Origin: Ruminococcus_G sp050944415
GTDB taxonomy: Bacteria; Bacillota; Clostridia; Lachnospirales; Lachnospiraceae
DNA: 64,000 bases
Assembly (NCBI GenBank): GCA_050944415.1
Contig: JBMNRA010000003.1
Coordinates: 4,329-68,328 of the forward strand
Reading direction: 5' to 3'
The stretch's first letter is position 1; the number at the start of each line of letters is the position of its first letter. Below the pieces are notes generated by a model. The model saw only the letters and a list, made by a program, of their open reading frames with translations. It was not told the DNA's origin and did not search any database. The translations under genes and the position numbers were made by a program. This document shows positions 1 through 8,512 of the stretch, piece after piece.

Positions 1-1342
1 CATCCTTAATGCGGTTGGCAAATATCTGACACACAGAATCTTCTCCATGATTGACAAATACCATCTGAGGCTTTTTATCGTATGCCATCATCCATGCCAT
101 CAATCCTTCGCTGTCTGCATGACCACTGATACCGGGAAGCACCTGAATATCAGCCTGAACTATAATTTCTTCTCCAAAAAGCTTTACCTTATCCACACCA
201 TCCACGAGAATTCTTCCCAGAGTTCCCACTGCCTGATACCCTACAAACAGAATCGTGCACTCTCTTCTCCAGAGGTTATGCTTCAGATGGTGTTTAATCC
301 TCCCTGCATCACACATACCGCTGGCCGATAATATAACCTTGCAGCTTTCTTCCGCATTGATTGCCTTGGAATCGTCACTGGTTACTGACAGCCTCAGGCC
401 GCTGAAACTTATAGGATTAAACCCTTCATTTACAATTGCCTGGGCTATATCATCGTAGCATTCCTGATGATGCTTCTGAAAAATACTGGTGGCTTCTACC
501 GCCAGAGGACTGTCTACGTAAACTTTGAAATTTCCATGACCTTTGACCATCTGTTTTTCCTTAATCTCTCTCAGAAAATAAAGCATCTCCTGTGTCCGCC
601 CCACCGCAAAGGAGGGAATCACCACATTACCGCCCCGGTCAAAGGTTTTCTGAATGACTTCAGCCAGTGCCTGCGTATAATCTACCACTTTTTCATGCTT
701 TCTGTCTCCGTAAGTGGACTCTATCACCACATAATCGGCTTCATGGATATACTGAGGATCCTTAATAATAGGCTGATCTGTATTCCCCACATCCCCGGAA
801 AATACAATTTTCTTTTCTTCGCCTTCCTCCTGAAGCCATATCTCAATACTTGAAGAACCCAGCAGATGTCCGGCATCAATAAAACGTACCCGGATTCCCT
901 CTGCAATTTTTACCGTTTCGCCGTATTCGCAGCCCTCCAGCAGACCAATGACACCCAGCGCGTCTTCCATCGTATAGGCTGGAATATACTCTTCCTTCCC
1001 GCTTCTTCGTCCTTTCCGGTTTCTCCATTCCGCTTCAAACATCTGAATATGCGCACTGTCTTTCAGCATAATATTACACAGATCTTTCGTTGCGTTAGTG
1101 GCGTAAACAGGGCCGCGGAATCCCCTGGCATATAAAAGGGGCAGATTTCCGGAATGATCAATATGCGCATGGGTCAGCAGAACAAAATCAATATCCGCAG
1201 GCAATACCGGAATTTCCTGATTTTCATAAACATCCGGTCCCTGCTGCATTCCGCAGTCTACCAGAAATTTCTTGTCTGCCGCTTCCAGCAGCGTACAGCT
1301 TCCTGTCACTTCGTGAGTAGCACCTAAAAATGTAATCTGCAT
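1..1342 (-). CDS. Beta-CASP metallo-beta-lactamase-fold ribonuclease, partial (3' end off window)
   Basis: The reading frame is open from an ATG at 1342 to the window edge, about 447 codons, so the C-terminus is missing. Residues 1-200 hold the metallo-beta-lactamase fold with the metal-binding motif HAHIDH at about 58-63; later come DAGHLLGS, SGDVG and a beta-CASP part with SGMCDAGRIKHHL and ISGHADSEGL. These motifs match the RNA-specific exonuclease/endonuclease branch related to YSH1 and RNase J-like proteins. It is probably a cytoplasmic zinc-dependent RNase, by family knowledge. It appears to stand alone, and no upstream gene on the same strand is close. The start is set by the alignment-like opening MQITFLGATHEVTGS, typical of the family. 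Confidence 0.9.
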   Translation of the reverse strand, partial: MQITFLGATHEVTGSCTLLEAADKKFLVDCGMQQGPDVYENQEIPVLPADIDFVLLTHAHIDHSGNLPLLYARGFRGPVYATNATKDLCNIMLKDSAHIQMFEAEWRNRKGRRSGKEEYIPAYTMEDALGVIGLLEGCEYGETVKIAEGIRVRFIDAGHLLGSSSIEIWLQEEGEEKKIVFSGDVGNTDQPIIKDPQYIHEADYVVIESTYGDRKHEKVVDYTQALAEVIQKTFDRGGNVVIPSFAVGRTQEMLYFLREIKEKQMVKGHGNFKVYVDSPLAVEATSIFQKHHQECYDDIAQAIVNEGFNPISFSGLRLSVTSDDSKAINAEESCKVILSASGMCDAGRIKHHLKHNLWRRECTILFVGYQAVGTLGRILVDGVDKVKLFGEEIIVQADIQVLPGISGHADSEGLMAWMMAYDKKPQMVFVNHGEDSVCQIFANRIKD

Positions 1343-1728
1343 GCACTATCCTCCTATATTCTGCCAGTTTTTCGTTACTTCTATTATACCCGTCAGACTG
1401 CAAAAATACAACAAATATGAAGAGCCCTCCGCACACGGGGCGTGTGTACGGAGGGCTGCATATGACTATATTTTATATCCTTTTGATATCACACATGAAT
1501 GTAAAATGGATCCAAACTGTAGACAGCTCCACATCACTCCTTTCTTTTGTTAACGTACAGATTTTACAGGCAGAAAAACCAGTACGTCAGGTTACCCTTT
1601 TTCTTTAGTTTCTTTTTTCTTTGTTTTTTGTCAACGAGTTACAGATATGCTCTCCTCCAAGAAGATCCGGTAATGCAGGCTTTGATTCAGTCTCCTCTTT
1701 GAGAACATGAAGTTACATCAGGTTCCGG
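1343..1728. other. Intergenic region with hairpin and tiny ORFs
   Basis: This 386-base gap holds no recognisable gene. On the minus strand a good ribosome binding site (AAAGGAG) precedes two overlapping tiny frames, a 19-codon GTG frame at 1532-1473 and a 22-codon ATG frame at 1534-1466. They are followed by a GC-rich hairpin at 1423-1456. Whether anything here is translated cannot be decided from sequence. The stretch 1597-1635 is T-rich on the plus strand (A-rich on minus). Confidence 0.4.
1423..1456. terminator. GC-rich hairpin, possible terminator
   Basis: AGCCCTCCG pairs with CGGAGGGCT, with further CACACG/CGTGTG pairing toward the loop. It lies between the beta-CASP gene and the secreted-protein gene on the same (minus) strand. 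On that strand it is followed by TCTTCATATTTG rather than a clean T-run, so intrinsic termination is only possible. Confidence 0.45.
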
Positions 1729-2226
1729 TCAGCTTATATATTTACCACCAGTTACTGTTGATGTACTCTCTTTTACGCTACCTTCCTTGGCAGCATGATA
1801 ACCACGCAAACGATACCAATAGCCTTTTTGCACTGAATAATCAAATGATTTGTTTAGCTTCGCAGCATTACTAGCAGTATATTCCCAAGATCTATAAGAA
1901 TAAAAATCTGTACCATTTTTAGATTGTTCCAGATAAATATTAAGATATACCTTATCGCAAGTCTGAGTACATGTTGTTCCACCATATATGCCTATGCTAC
2001 CATTTCCATGATTTGACAACGTTACTGTACCAACTGAAAGATATGCACCCCTCTGCAGAACTTGAGCAACAGCACTTATTTCTGTCTCCGTCTCAGTAAT
2101 ATAATGATATACGGGAACCTCAATCTCTGTTACATCAGTTGCCGCATATGTTTTTGATGAAAAGGCACATAACATTACAATTGCTACAATCAACAAACCT
2201 CCAAGTTTCTGCCATCGCCCTGCCAT
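1729..2226 (-). CDS. Small secreted protein, DUF6147-like
   Basis: A 165-residue protein with a clear signal peptide: basic start, hydrophobic stretch of about 16 residues and a probable cleavage near residue 28 (TYAA). The mature part is beta-rich with an internal cysteine pair (TTCTQTC, about residues 85-91) and ends in a Ser/Thr-rich tail. The layout resembles the DUF6147 family of small exported Firmicutes proteins; that match is from memory and tentative. No enzyme motif is visible. The start has a strong site (GGAGG) 11 bases before the ATG. It lies downstream of the DUF4367 gene with a 72-base gap and may be read with it. Confidence 0.7.
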   Translation of the reverse strand: MAGRWQKLGGLLIVAIVMLCAFSSKTYAATDVTEIEVPVYHYITETETEISAVAQVLQRGAYLSVGTVTLSNHGNGSIGIYGGTTCTQTCDKVYLNIYLEQSKNGTDFYSYRSWEYTASNAAKLNKSFDYSVQKGYWYRLRGYHAAKEGSVKESTSTVTGGKYIS

Positions 2227-2298
2227 ACGTTATTTCCTCCTTTCTCGTATTTTACCCGCATTACAATAAGAATACGAAAAAATAATGAGGAAATTACA

Positions 2299-3063
2299 CT
2301 AATATATCATTGATATTAAAATTTTTTTTATTTCTTCTAATGAAATTATTCCCGAAAAAGAATAATAACTATTTTTATATATCCACTGCGCGCTACAGTC
2401 TATTATATTATTTACATCGTTTTCTTTTTCCCACAATTCAATTTCAAGTCCATTGACTTCGGTTTTAAAAGTCTCTACAATTTTTCCATCAAAACTTCTA
2501 CTCACTGCAGAATCACTGTTATTACCTAAAATGTAAAAGGTAAGTATTTTTTCATTGTAACTATAGTATATTTCAGCTGTATTTACATTTTCATAAATTT
2601 CATATCCAGAAAATTTCATCCCTTCTGGCACATAATAAAACTCTGGAACCTCTACATTTAAAACCTGTTCAATATCATCCCGCGCCCTTCTCTCATCCAG
2701 ATTCGCAGATTCTATCGTCCCATTCTCAACTGTTACATCTGTTCTCCCCGTAAAAAATTCCTCCACTTTCTGCACCAGAAAAATTCTGTTAGCCTGACTT
2801 GTCATAGACACACCGAACACACCTACAAAAGCCAAAACAATCACTGCTGCCCATTTCTGGACTCTCCTGCGTTTATTTTTTTTCTGCTGTTTTTTCTGTT
2901 CTTCCTGCAGAACCTGCATCAGAATTTTAGCCCGCAGTCTTTCTTTATCCACCGGGTTTTCTTCCAGGGGAACGTTCTTTATTTCTTCTTCGATCTCCGC
3001 TGCCTCCCGAAGAAGTTCTTCATCCAGATTTAAATCTGCTAATTTCCCTTTTTTCGCCTTCAT
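2299..3063 (-). CDS. DUF4367 single-pass membrane protein, possible anti-sigma factor
   Basis: I chose the ATG at 3063 because GAGGAG sits 8 bases upstream; a longer frame to 3225 would run into the murG start region. The 254-residue product has a charged cytoplasmic N-terminus of about 75 residues, a basic stretch (KKQQKKNKRRR), one membrane helix at roughly 77-95, and an extracellular domain with the DUF4367 pattern (PEFYYVPEGMKFSGY). DUF4367 proteins are often partnered with ECF sigma factors and have been proposed to act as anti-sigma factors. Here the nearest ECF sigma gene lies 1.2 kb upstream on the same strand, with murG inserted in the opposite orientation between them. The regulatory role is therefore an inference. 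Confidence 0.8.
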   Translation of the reverse strand: MKAKKGKLADLNLDEELLREAAEIEEEIKNVPLEENPVDKERLRAKILMQVLQEEQKKQQKKNKRRRVQKWAAVIVLAFVGVFGVSMTSQANRIFLVQKVEEFFTGRTDVTVENGTIESANLDERRARDDIEQVLNVEVPEFYYVPEGMKFSGYEIYENVNTAEIYYSYNEKILTFYILGNNSDSAVSRSFDGKIVETFKTEVNGLEIELWEKENDVNNIIDCSAQWIYKNSYYSFSGIISLEEIKKILISMIY

Positions 3064-3095
3064 ACCAAACTCCTCTTCTGCCCTGGCAACTTTTC

Positions 3096-3123
3096 TTGAC
3101 TTTTCCCCCTCAGGGTATAAAAT
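3096..3123 (+). promoter_or_regulatory. Sigma-A promoter for murG
   Basis: TTGACT at 3096-3101 and TAAAAT at 3118-3123 are separated by 16 bases, about 60 bases before the murG ATG. The element lies in the divergent gap between murG and the DUF4367 gene. Confidence 0.6.
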
Positions 3124-3183
3124 ATAAAGATAACAGGCATTGCCAAAAGCACTGCCTCCAATGAAAAGCAGGAGGTCTATCCC

Positions 3184-4263
3184 ATGAAGCACATTGTACT
3201 CACCGGTGGGGGCACCGCTGGACATGTTACTCCAAATATTGCCATGATTCCCCGCCTTCGGGAATTGAGTTATACCATATCTTACATCGGCTCCTATGAC
3301 GGTATTGAAAAAAAGCTGATTGAAGATATGGAGATTCCATATTACGGTATCTCCTCAGGAAAACTGAGAAGATACTTCGATCCCAAGAATTTCACAGACC
3401 CATTTAAGGTTCTGAAAGGTTATCGTGAAGCCAAAAAACTTTTAAAGGAACTGGCTCCCGATGTGATCTTTTCCAAGGGCGGCTTTGTCACCGTACCTGT
3501 GGTTACCGCCGCAAAAAAGCTGAAAATCCCAGCCATCATCCATGAATCGGATATGACGCCAGGACTGGCAAATAAACTGTGCATTCCTTCTGCAACGAAG
3601 GTATGCTGCAATTTCCCGGAAACAGTTAAACTGCTGCCGGAAGGCAAAGCTGTTCTGACCGGAACTCCAATCCGCCAGGAACTGCTCACCGGCAATCCAA
3701 TCAGCGCTTTGGAATTTACCGGACTTTCACCGGATAAACCGGTGATCCTGATTATCGGCGGAAGTCTGGGAGCCGCAGCCATTAACGACGCCGTCCGCAG
3801 AATTCTGCCTGAACTTCTGAAAGATTTCCAGATTATCCACCTCTGCGGTAAAGATAAACTGGACGAAACATTAACCGATGTTCCCGGTTATGTACAATAT
3901 GAATACATCAAAAAAGAACTGGCAGATCTTTTTGCACTGTCAGATCTTGTCATCTCCCGCGCCGGCGCCAATGCAATCTGCGAAATCAGTGCTTTGAAAA
4001 AGCCCAATCTTCTGATTCCGCTTTCTGCACGGGCAAGCCGGGGAGATCAGATTCTAAATGCCCGTTCTTTTGAACGGCTGGGCTACAGTATGGTTCTGGA
4101 AGAAGAACAGATCACAGACAATACGCTTTACAACGCAATTACCGAACTGTATCATAACCGCCAGTCCTACATCGATGCCATGGCCGCAAATCAGGAGATG
4201 GATTCCATAGAGAAAATTCTTCAGCTCATTGAAGAATGTCAGAAACCATCTCAGGAAGAATAA
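3184..4263 (+). CDS. murG: MurG, UDP-GlcNAc:undecaprenyl-pyrophosphoryl-MurNAc-pentapeptide transferase
   Basis: A 359-residue glycosyltransferase that converts lipid I to lipid II at the inner face of the membrane in peptidoglycan synthesis. The N-terminal glycine-rich loop TGGGTAGHVTPN (about 7-18) and the C-terminal donor-binding part with GGSLGA, LVISRAGANAICE and LIP are all present, and length is normal for the family. The start has AGGAGG 8 bases upstream. It is not in a dcw cluster but stands alone between two minus-strand genes, and its end overlaps the convergent sigma gene by 13 bases. Stand-alone murG outside the division cluster is seen in Lachnospiraceae (family knowledge). Confidence 0.93.
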   Translation: MKHIVLTGGGTAGHVTPNIAMIPRLRELSYTISYIGSYDGIEKKLIEDMEIPYYGISSGKLRRYFDPKNFTDPFKVLKGYREAKKLLKELAPDVIFSKGGFVTVPVVTAAKKLKIPAIIHESDMTPGLANKLCIPSATKVCCNFPETVKLLPEGKAVLTGTPIRQELLTGNPISALEFTGLSPDKPVILIIGGSLGAAAINDAVRRILPELLKDFQIIHLCGKDKLDETLTDVPGYVQYEYIKKELADLFALSDLVISRAGANAICEISALKKPNLLIPLSARASRGDQILNARSFERLGYSMVLEEEQITDNTLYNAITELYHNRQSYIDAMAANQEMDSIEKILQLIEECQKPSQEE

Positions 4264-4760
4264 TCTTCCGGACTGAACCGTTTCCGAAGCCAGAGCTTCG
4301 CACGGTGCTGTTTGATTCTCAGATTGGACAGACTGATACCGAGATCATCCGCCACATGCTGCTGGTTTTCTCCAGCGGCTGCCACCCGGACAATTATCTC
4401 GTACCATTGTCTGTCCTTCTTTTTAAGCTCAGCCAGTGCTTCCCGGCGAAACTCTTTCTTGATAAACTCTTTTTCCATATCGTCAAACTCTATGTTTAAG
4501 TTCTGACTTAAAACATCACCGCAGACTTCATGCTTATGATATTTCTTCCGCTGAAAATCTATGGCTTTATGCTTAGCTGTCACCAGCAGCCAAGGTTTTA
4601 TATACATATCCTCTACTGTTTCACGTTTTACGAAAAATAAAGTGAAAACTTCCTGACAAATATCCTGTGCATAATGATAATCCTGTAGTATATTAAAAGC
4701 CGCTTTCATCACCATGAGATAGTATCTGTCATAAAGTTCATCAAACTCTGACAAATTCAT
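4251..4760 (-). CDS. ECF-type RNA polymerase sigma factor
   Basis: The start at 4760 (MNLSEFDELYDRYY) has AGGGGG upstream and matches the usual sigma-70 region 2 opening. Region 2 spans about residues 1-70 (AQDICQEVFTLFF) and region 4 about 105-160, with a helix-turn-helix QQHVADDLGISLSNLRIKQH. At 169 residues it has normal ECF length. No anti-sigma gene follows directly; the likely partner is the DUF4367 protein at 2299-3063, now separated by murG. The last 13 bases overlap the end of murG on the other strand. Confidence 0.85.
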   Translation of the reverse strand: MNLSEFDELYDRYYLMVMKAAFNILQDYHYAQDICQEVFTLFFVKRETVEDMYIKPWLLVTAKHKAIDFQRKKYHKHEVCGDVLSQNLNIEFDDMEKEFIKKEFRREALAELKKKDRQWYEIIVRVAAAGENQQHVADDLGISLSNLRIKQHRAKLWLRKRFSPEDYSS

Positions 4761-4782
4761 GGTCAATCCCCCTGTCATCTCT

Positions 4783-5193
4783 TTACAGCTGTTTTCTGAC
4801 TTCAGTTACAATTTCATCCCGCACTTCATCTGTCAGTTTTCCCGGCTTCCAGCTCAACCCGACATTATCATTGTCATACCTGGGAATCAGATGAATGTGA
4901 AAATGAAATACTGTCTGACCTGCAGATGCACCGTTATTCTGCACCACATTAAAGCCGCTGCAGCCCAGCGCTTTTGTCATGGCTGTGGCCATTTTTTTCG
5001 CCAGCACCATAGCGGAAGCCACCGTTTCGTCCTCTATCTCATAAAGATTCGCATAATGCTTTTTGGGAAGAATCAGCGCATGGCCTTTGCTGGCAGGACC
5101 CAGATCCAGGATCACCCGAAACTGTTCATCCTCATACAAGGTTGCCGACGGAATCTCTCCGCAGGCAATTTTACAAAAAATACAATCTGACAT
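4783..5193 (-). CDS. HIT family nucleotide hydrolase
   Basis: A 136-residue histidine-triad protein. The zinc-like CIFCKI motif near the N-terminus and the catalytic triad HFHIHLIP at about residues 98-105 are intact. HIT proteins of this Hint-like size hydrolyse nucleoside phosphoramidates or dinucleotides in the cytoplasm; the exact substrate cannot be told from sequence. The ORF begins at a good site (GGAGGC) and ends 22 bases before the sigma factor start, so the two could be co-transcribed. Confidence 0.93.
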   Translation of the reverse strand: MSDCIFCKIACGEIPSATLYEDEQFRVILDLGPASKGHALILPKKHYANLYEIEDETVASAMVLAKKMATAMTKALGCSGFNVVQNNGASAGQTVFHFHIHLIPRYDNDNVGLSWKPGKLTDEVRDEIVTEVRKQL

Positions 5194-5317
5194 TTTTCTG
5201 CCTCCTTCACAAATAAATCATCTATTTCTATTTTGTCGCATTCTGTCATAATTTGCAACATAATATTGTTTGCTATTTAAAAATTCTAATGATACACTAC
5301 CCACAGAGGTGAAAAAA

Positions 5318-6055
5318 ATGTTATCCAGAGACGAATACGAAAAAATACATCAACTATGTCAGGAATCTCCCCAGGCTTTGGAGGTTCAAAAATTGCTGCG
5401 CCGTGAAAATCAGCTGCAGCTTTCCATGGTATCCCATGAAGTACGCAACCCTGTCACTTTGATCAACAGCTTTCTGCAGCTGATGGCTTCCACTCATCCT
5501 GAAGTGAAAGCTTTCCCATACTGGAATGATGTTATGGAAAACATGGAATTTCTGCGCAGTCTTCTCGCACAGCTTTCAGAATACAATAATGCCCAGAAAT
5601 TAAACCGCAGTGAAGTTAATCTTTATCACATACTGCGTTCTTTTACTGAAAGCATGGCTTCTGCCCTTTCCTCACAGAATATTACCATTACCTTTCGGAA
5701 GGAAGGGCCCATTCCTCCATTTCTGCTGGACAGCAGCAAAATACGGCAGGTCTTTTTAAATCTGGTAAGAAATGCAGCGGAGGCAATGGACGGCCGTGGA
5801 GGCACTATTATTATCACTCTGAGCGCCGATTTTGATACAGCAACCATCCGCATTCGTGATGACGGTCCTGGAATTCCTGCAGAGTACCAGTCTTCCATTT
5901 TCGACTTCTTCGTTACTCACAAAAAAGATGGTACCGGTCTGGGATTGGCCATCGCCCGCAGTACAGTAGAAGCCCATGGAGGAACCATCGGTGTTTCCTC
6001 CATCGAGGGACAGGGAGCGGAATTCATCATCCGCCTTCCCATCGTCTATGAGTAG
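5318..6055 (+). CDS. Small sensor histidine kinase without membrane input domain
   Basis: I placed the start at 5318 (MLSRDEYEK), preceded by GAGGTG. The 245-residue product has a HisKA dimerisation helix with the phospho-acceptor in SMVSHEVRNPV (about 39-49) and a HATPase domain with the N box (FLNLVRNAAEAM), G1 (DDGPGIP) and G2 (GTGLGLAIARS) motifs. No transmembrane helix or PAS domain precedes the kinase core, resembling the cytoplasmic KinB/SpoOB-adjacent sporulation kinases only in size. No response regulator is adjacent, so the partner is unknown; a soluble or orphan phosphorelay kinase is the inference. Confidence 0.88.
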   Translation: MLSRDEYEKIHQLCQESPQALEVQKLLRRENQLQLSMVSHEVRNPVTLINSFLQLMASTHPEVKAFPYWNDVMENMEFLRSLLAQLSEYNNAQKLNRSEVNLYHILRSFTESMASALSSQNITITFRKEGPIPPFLLDSSKIRQVFLNLVRNAAEAMDGRGGTIIITLSADFDTATIRIRDDGPGIPAEYQSSIFDFFVTHKKDGTGLGLAIARSTVEAHGGTIGVSSIEGQGAEFIIRLPIVYE

Positions 6056-6066
6056 ATACCGTAAGC

Positions 6067-6099
6067 AAAGGCGCAGCCCTTACTGCCCGCTGCGCCTTT
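6067..6099. terminator. Bidirectional terminator
   Basis: AAAGGCGCAG pairs with CTGCGCCTTT around a 13-base loop. The A-tract and T-tract on the two sides let it work on both strands, ending the histidine kinase gene (plus) and the rhomboid gene (minus). It overlaps the last codons of the rhomboid gene. Confidence 0.85.
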
Positions 6100-6715
6100 T
6101 CCTGTAAACTGCCATGCATATTAAAAATCCCGAAATCAGTCCGCCGATATGAGCAATATTATCCACGCCGCCTGATGCAAATCCAAAATAGATGGAAAGA
6201 GCTGCCATCAGCAGAAGTCTCTGCAAAGAGATATCCTCCAGTCTTCCTTTATTACGAATGACGATGTAGACCATTGCTCCGATAACCGCAAAAACAGCTC
6301 CGGAGGCGCCGGCTGATGCCACATTTCTTTCCAGATCCAGGTTATAGGAAAAAGACAGAAGACTGCCGCCCAGACCTCCCAGAAGATAAATGACAAGATA
6401 TTTAATATGACCTGCTGCCCGTTCCAGATACCCGCCAAGGAAAAACAGCAGCAGCATATTGTTGAAGAGGTGTTCAAACCCAAAATGAAGAAACATACAG
6501 GTAAACAACCGATAATACTCTCCCGCCAGAATCAGAGGCGGAAATGCAGCTCCACATTCCAGCATATGAGCTGCATCTTCGCTGCTTCCGGTACTTTCCA
6601 CCCACAGAAATACCAGGATATTCGCAAGAATCAGCGTAAGATTCACCCAGCTGACAGGTCCCTTCTGCATACGGTCAATTGCGTCTTCATTTCTGTAGCG
6701 TTCCTGATCTGTCAA
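6080..6715 (-). CDS. Rhomboid family intramembrane serine protease
   Basis: A 211-residue polytopic protein with about six membrane helices. The catalytic serine lies in GASGAVFAVIGA (about residues 135-146) and the catalytic histidine in NIAHIGGLISGF (about 187-198), so both active-site residues are present. It starts with TTG preceded by AAGGAA. It follows the FHA gene by 38 bases and is the last gene of the Tad cluster strand run, which suggests co-transcription; a role in processing pilus or surface proteins is only inferred from position. Confidence 0.9.
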   Translation of the reverse strand: MTDQERYRNEDAIDRMQKGPVSWVNLTLILANILVFLWVESTGSSEDAAHMLECGAAFPPLILAGEYYRLFTCMFLHFGFEHLFNNMLLLFFLGGYLERAAGHIKYLVIYLLGGLGGSLLSFSYNLDLERNVASAGASGAVFAVIGAMVYIVIRNKGRLEDISLQRLLLMAALSIYFGFASGGVDNIAHIGGLISGFLICMAVYRKRRSGQ

Positions 6716-6753
6716 ATTCCTTCCACCTTTAACAATTTTTCATTCATTATAGT

Positions 6754-8085
6754 TCATTCTCGGTGAATGTGCAAGCCGCCGTTCTTCTCCGGTGAATGGT
6801 AGCAAAAGACTACATCAGCAAAGCTTACCCGGTCTCCGTCTTTCAGTTTCTTTCCTTCATATCCTACTCCTTCCGTCTGATTAACATAAGTTCCATTTCG
6901 GGAATTCAGATCAAAAATTTCGCATTCTTTATCGCAGCATACTTTTGCATGAACGCGGCTGACTGCCGGTGACGGAAGTACAATATCCACCGCTCCTTCC
7001 ATCTTCCCCAGAATTACTGTTCCCTTTTTCAAGACTATATCCGGCATCCGGGGCGGATGGACGGCCTGCAGTACCCCATAATCTTCCTCATCCGTCGGTT
7101 GATTTAAAAGTGAAGTTTTCAGATCCTCCCTGATATCCGGAAGATCTTTTTCATCCATAGGCTCTTCTGCCGCCATGGTATTAACCAGCCGGACTTCTGC
7201 TTTTGGATCCTCCCTCTTTTTCCTGTCAGCTTTTCTTTTTTTCACTTTCCAGGCCACCACAATTCCCAGAATAACCAAAAACAGCACGGTGCCTGCCGCA
7301 CAGTAAACCTGCCAGGAAAAAAAATGATTCCAGATCAGATAAAAACACATAATTCCAACCAGCCCGATTCCTGTTATGCAGAGCATAATTTTCCCGGAAT
7401 TTTCTTTCTTCCCTTCTCCCTGATCTTGAAGAAGCGTTTCCAGCACCTCCTCCCTCTTTCTGCTTTCTTCCTCCATGAAAGCAGGATCCAACGCCGCCTC
7501 TTCCGGAATATTCGCCTCTTCCGTTTTCTGGGGTTTTATCATTTCCCGGTATATTTCTCCACGGATTTCCTCCGGATCCAAGCGGCCTTCCATTGCTCTG
7601 CGGTAAAGCTGATAGCCTAATATCACCGCTTCCTGATCCTGATGATCAATTTGCGGCAAAAGGTATTCCGTAAAATGAAGAAAAGCCTGATGATCTGTCT
7701 CTTGATGGCTTCTTGGCCAGCAGCAGAAACCGACCTCCCGATCCGCTGTATTAATGTAAATGTATTCCGGCTGCAGCAGAAGGCAGGAGGGATCCAGAAG
7801 ATATCGTTCCATTTCTTCCATGGTCTTTATCAAAGCGCTTATGATCAGAATCATACTGTCCCGATCCAGTTTTTTGCTTTCGTACAGAACAGACAGGGGC
7901 TGCTTCGATGTAATCTCATAATAAAACAGCGCCTGATTATCCACTCTGTGAATCTGACAGGTTAAAAGTCCGGGTACAGCCCCGTTCAGCAGCATCTTCA
8001 CAGGATAAGTGTCACAGTCGGGCAACTTTTCATCCTGAATAATCAGATAGCTGTGGTGAAAATCTCGTTTATAACTGACTTCCAT
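6754..8085 (-). CDS. DUF6382-FHA domain membrane protein of the Tad cluster
   Basis: The start at 8085 follows GGAGAGG and the preceding stop by one base. The N-terminal 190 residues resemble the DUF6382 region of Lachnospiraceae FHA proteins; two membrane helices follow at about 235-275. The C-terminal FHA domain (about 355-435) carries the SPAVSRVHAKV and NSRNGTYVN signatures needed for phosphothreonine binding. FHA proteins of this kind commonly accompany Flp/Tad loci in Clostridia and are thought to scaffold or sense phosphorylation. Which kinase it answers to is not visible here. Confidence 0.85.
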   Translation of the reverse strand: MEVSYKRDFHHSYLIIQDEKLPDCDTYPVKMLLNGAVPGLLTCQIHRVDNQALFYYEITSKQPLSVLYESKKLDRDSMILIISALIKTMEEMERYLLDPSCLLLQPEYIYINTADREVGFCCWPRSHQETDHQAFLHFTEYLLPQIDHQDQEAVILGYQLYRRAMEGRLDPEEIRGEIYREMIKPQKTEEANIPEEAALDPAFMEEESRKREEVLETLLQDQGEGKKENSGKIMLCITGIGLVGIMCFYLIWNHFFSWQVYCAAGTVLFLVILGIVVAWKVKKRKADRKKREDPKAEVRLVNTMAAEEPMDEKDLPDIREDLKTSLLNQPTDEEDYGVLQAVHPPRMPDIVLKKGTVILGKMEGAVDIVLPSPAVSRVHAKVCCDKECEIFDLNSRNGTYVNQTEGVGYEGKKLKDGDRVSFADVVFCYHSPEKNGGLHIHRE

Positions 8086-8086
8086 A

Positions 8087-8512
8087 TTACCTCTCCTTCC
8101 AGGCCTTAATGGCAAGCAGATTACGTATAAAAGGCACCGGCCTTACAAATTCGCTTCTCTGGGCTACTTCCGCTTTCCATGAACCGACTCCCATCACGCC
8201 TCCGGATCTGATCTGTGTCTGCGTTCTCACATAATTCTCCCCCGCAGCCGCAATCATAGTAATTTCTCCCGCAGGAAATCCCTGCTCTCCCTTTCTTTCC
8301 GCCATCTTTCCTGCCACTGTCTTTTGAGCCTCTTGTCCGGAACGCACTCCATCCGTGGATGCGGATATTACAGCCTCTGCCGAAACAGCCGTATACCAGG
8401 CTCTGTTATGTACGAACATAGTCAGCAGAATCAACGCGGAAATAACCATTAAAACCAGCGGAACCACAAAAGCCGCCTCCACTGTCATACTGCCCTTCAG
8501 ATTTTTCTTCAT
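8087..8512 (-). CDS. TadE-like pseudopilin
   Basis: A 141-residue protein with a short basic N-terminus followed by the TadE signature GSMTVEAAFVVPLVLMVIS and one membrane helix. This is a type IV-like prepilin start, where cleavage is expected before the hydrophobic stretch by a class of prepilin peptidase also encoded here. The rest is an exported, mildly basic domain. It overlaps the peptidase gene upstream by 4 bases (ATGA-type coupling), supporting translation from a single message. Confidence 0.85.
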   Translation of the reverse strand: MKKNLKGSMTVEAAFVVPLVLMVISALILLTMFVHNRAWYTAVSAEAVISASTDGVRSGQEAQKTVAGKMAERKGEQGFPAGEITMIAAAGENYVRTQTQIRSGGVMGVGSWKAEVAQRSEFVRPVPFIRNLLAIKAWKER

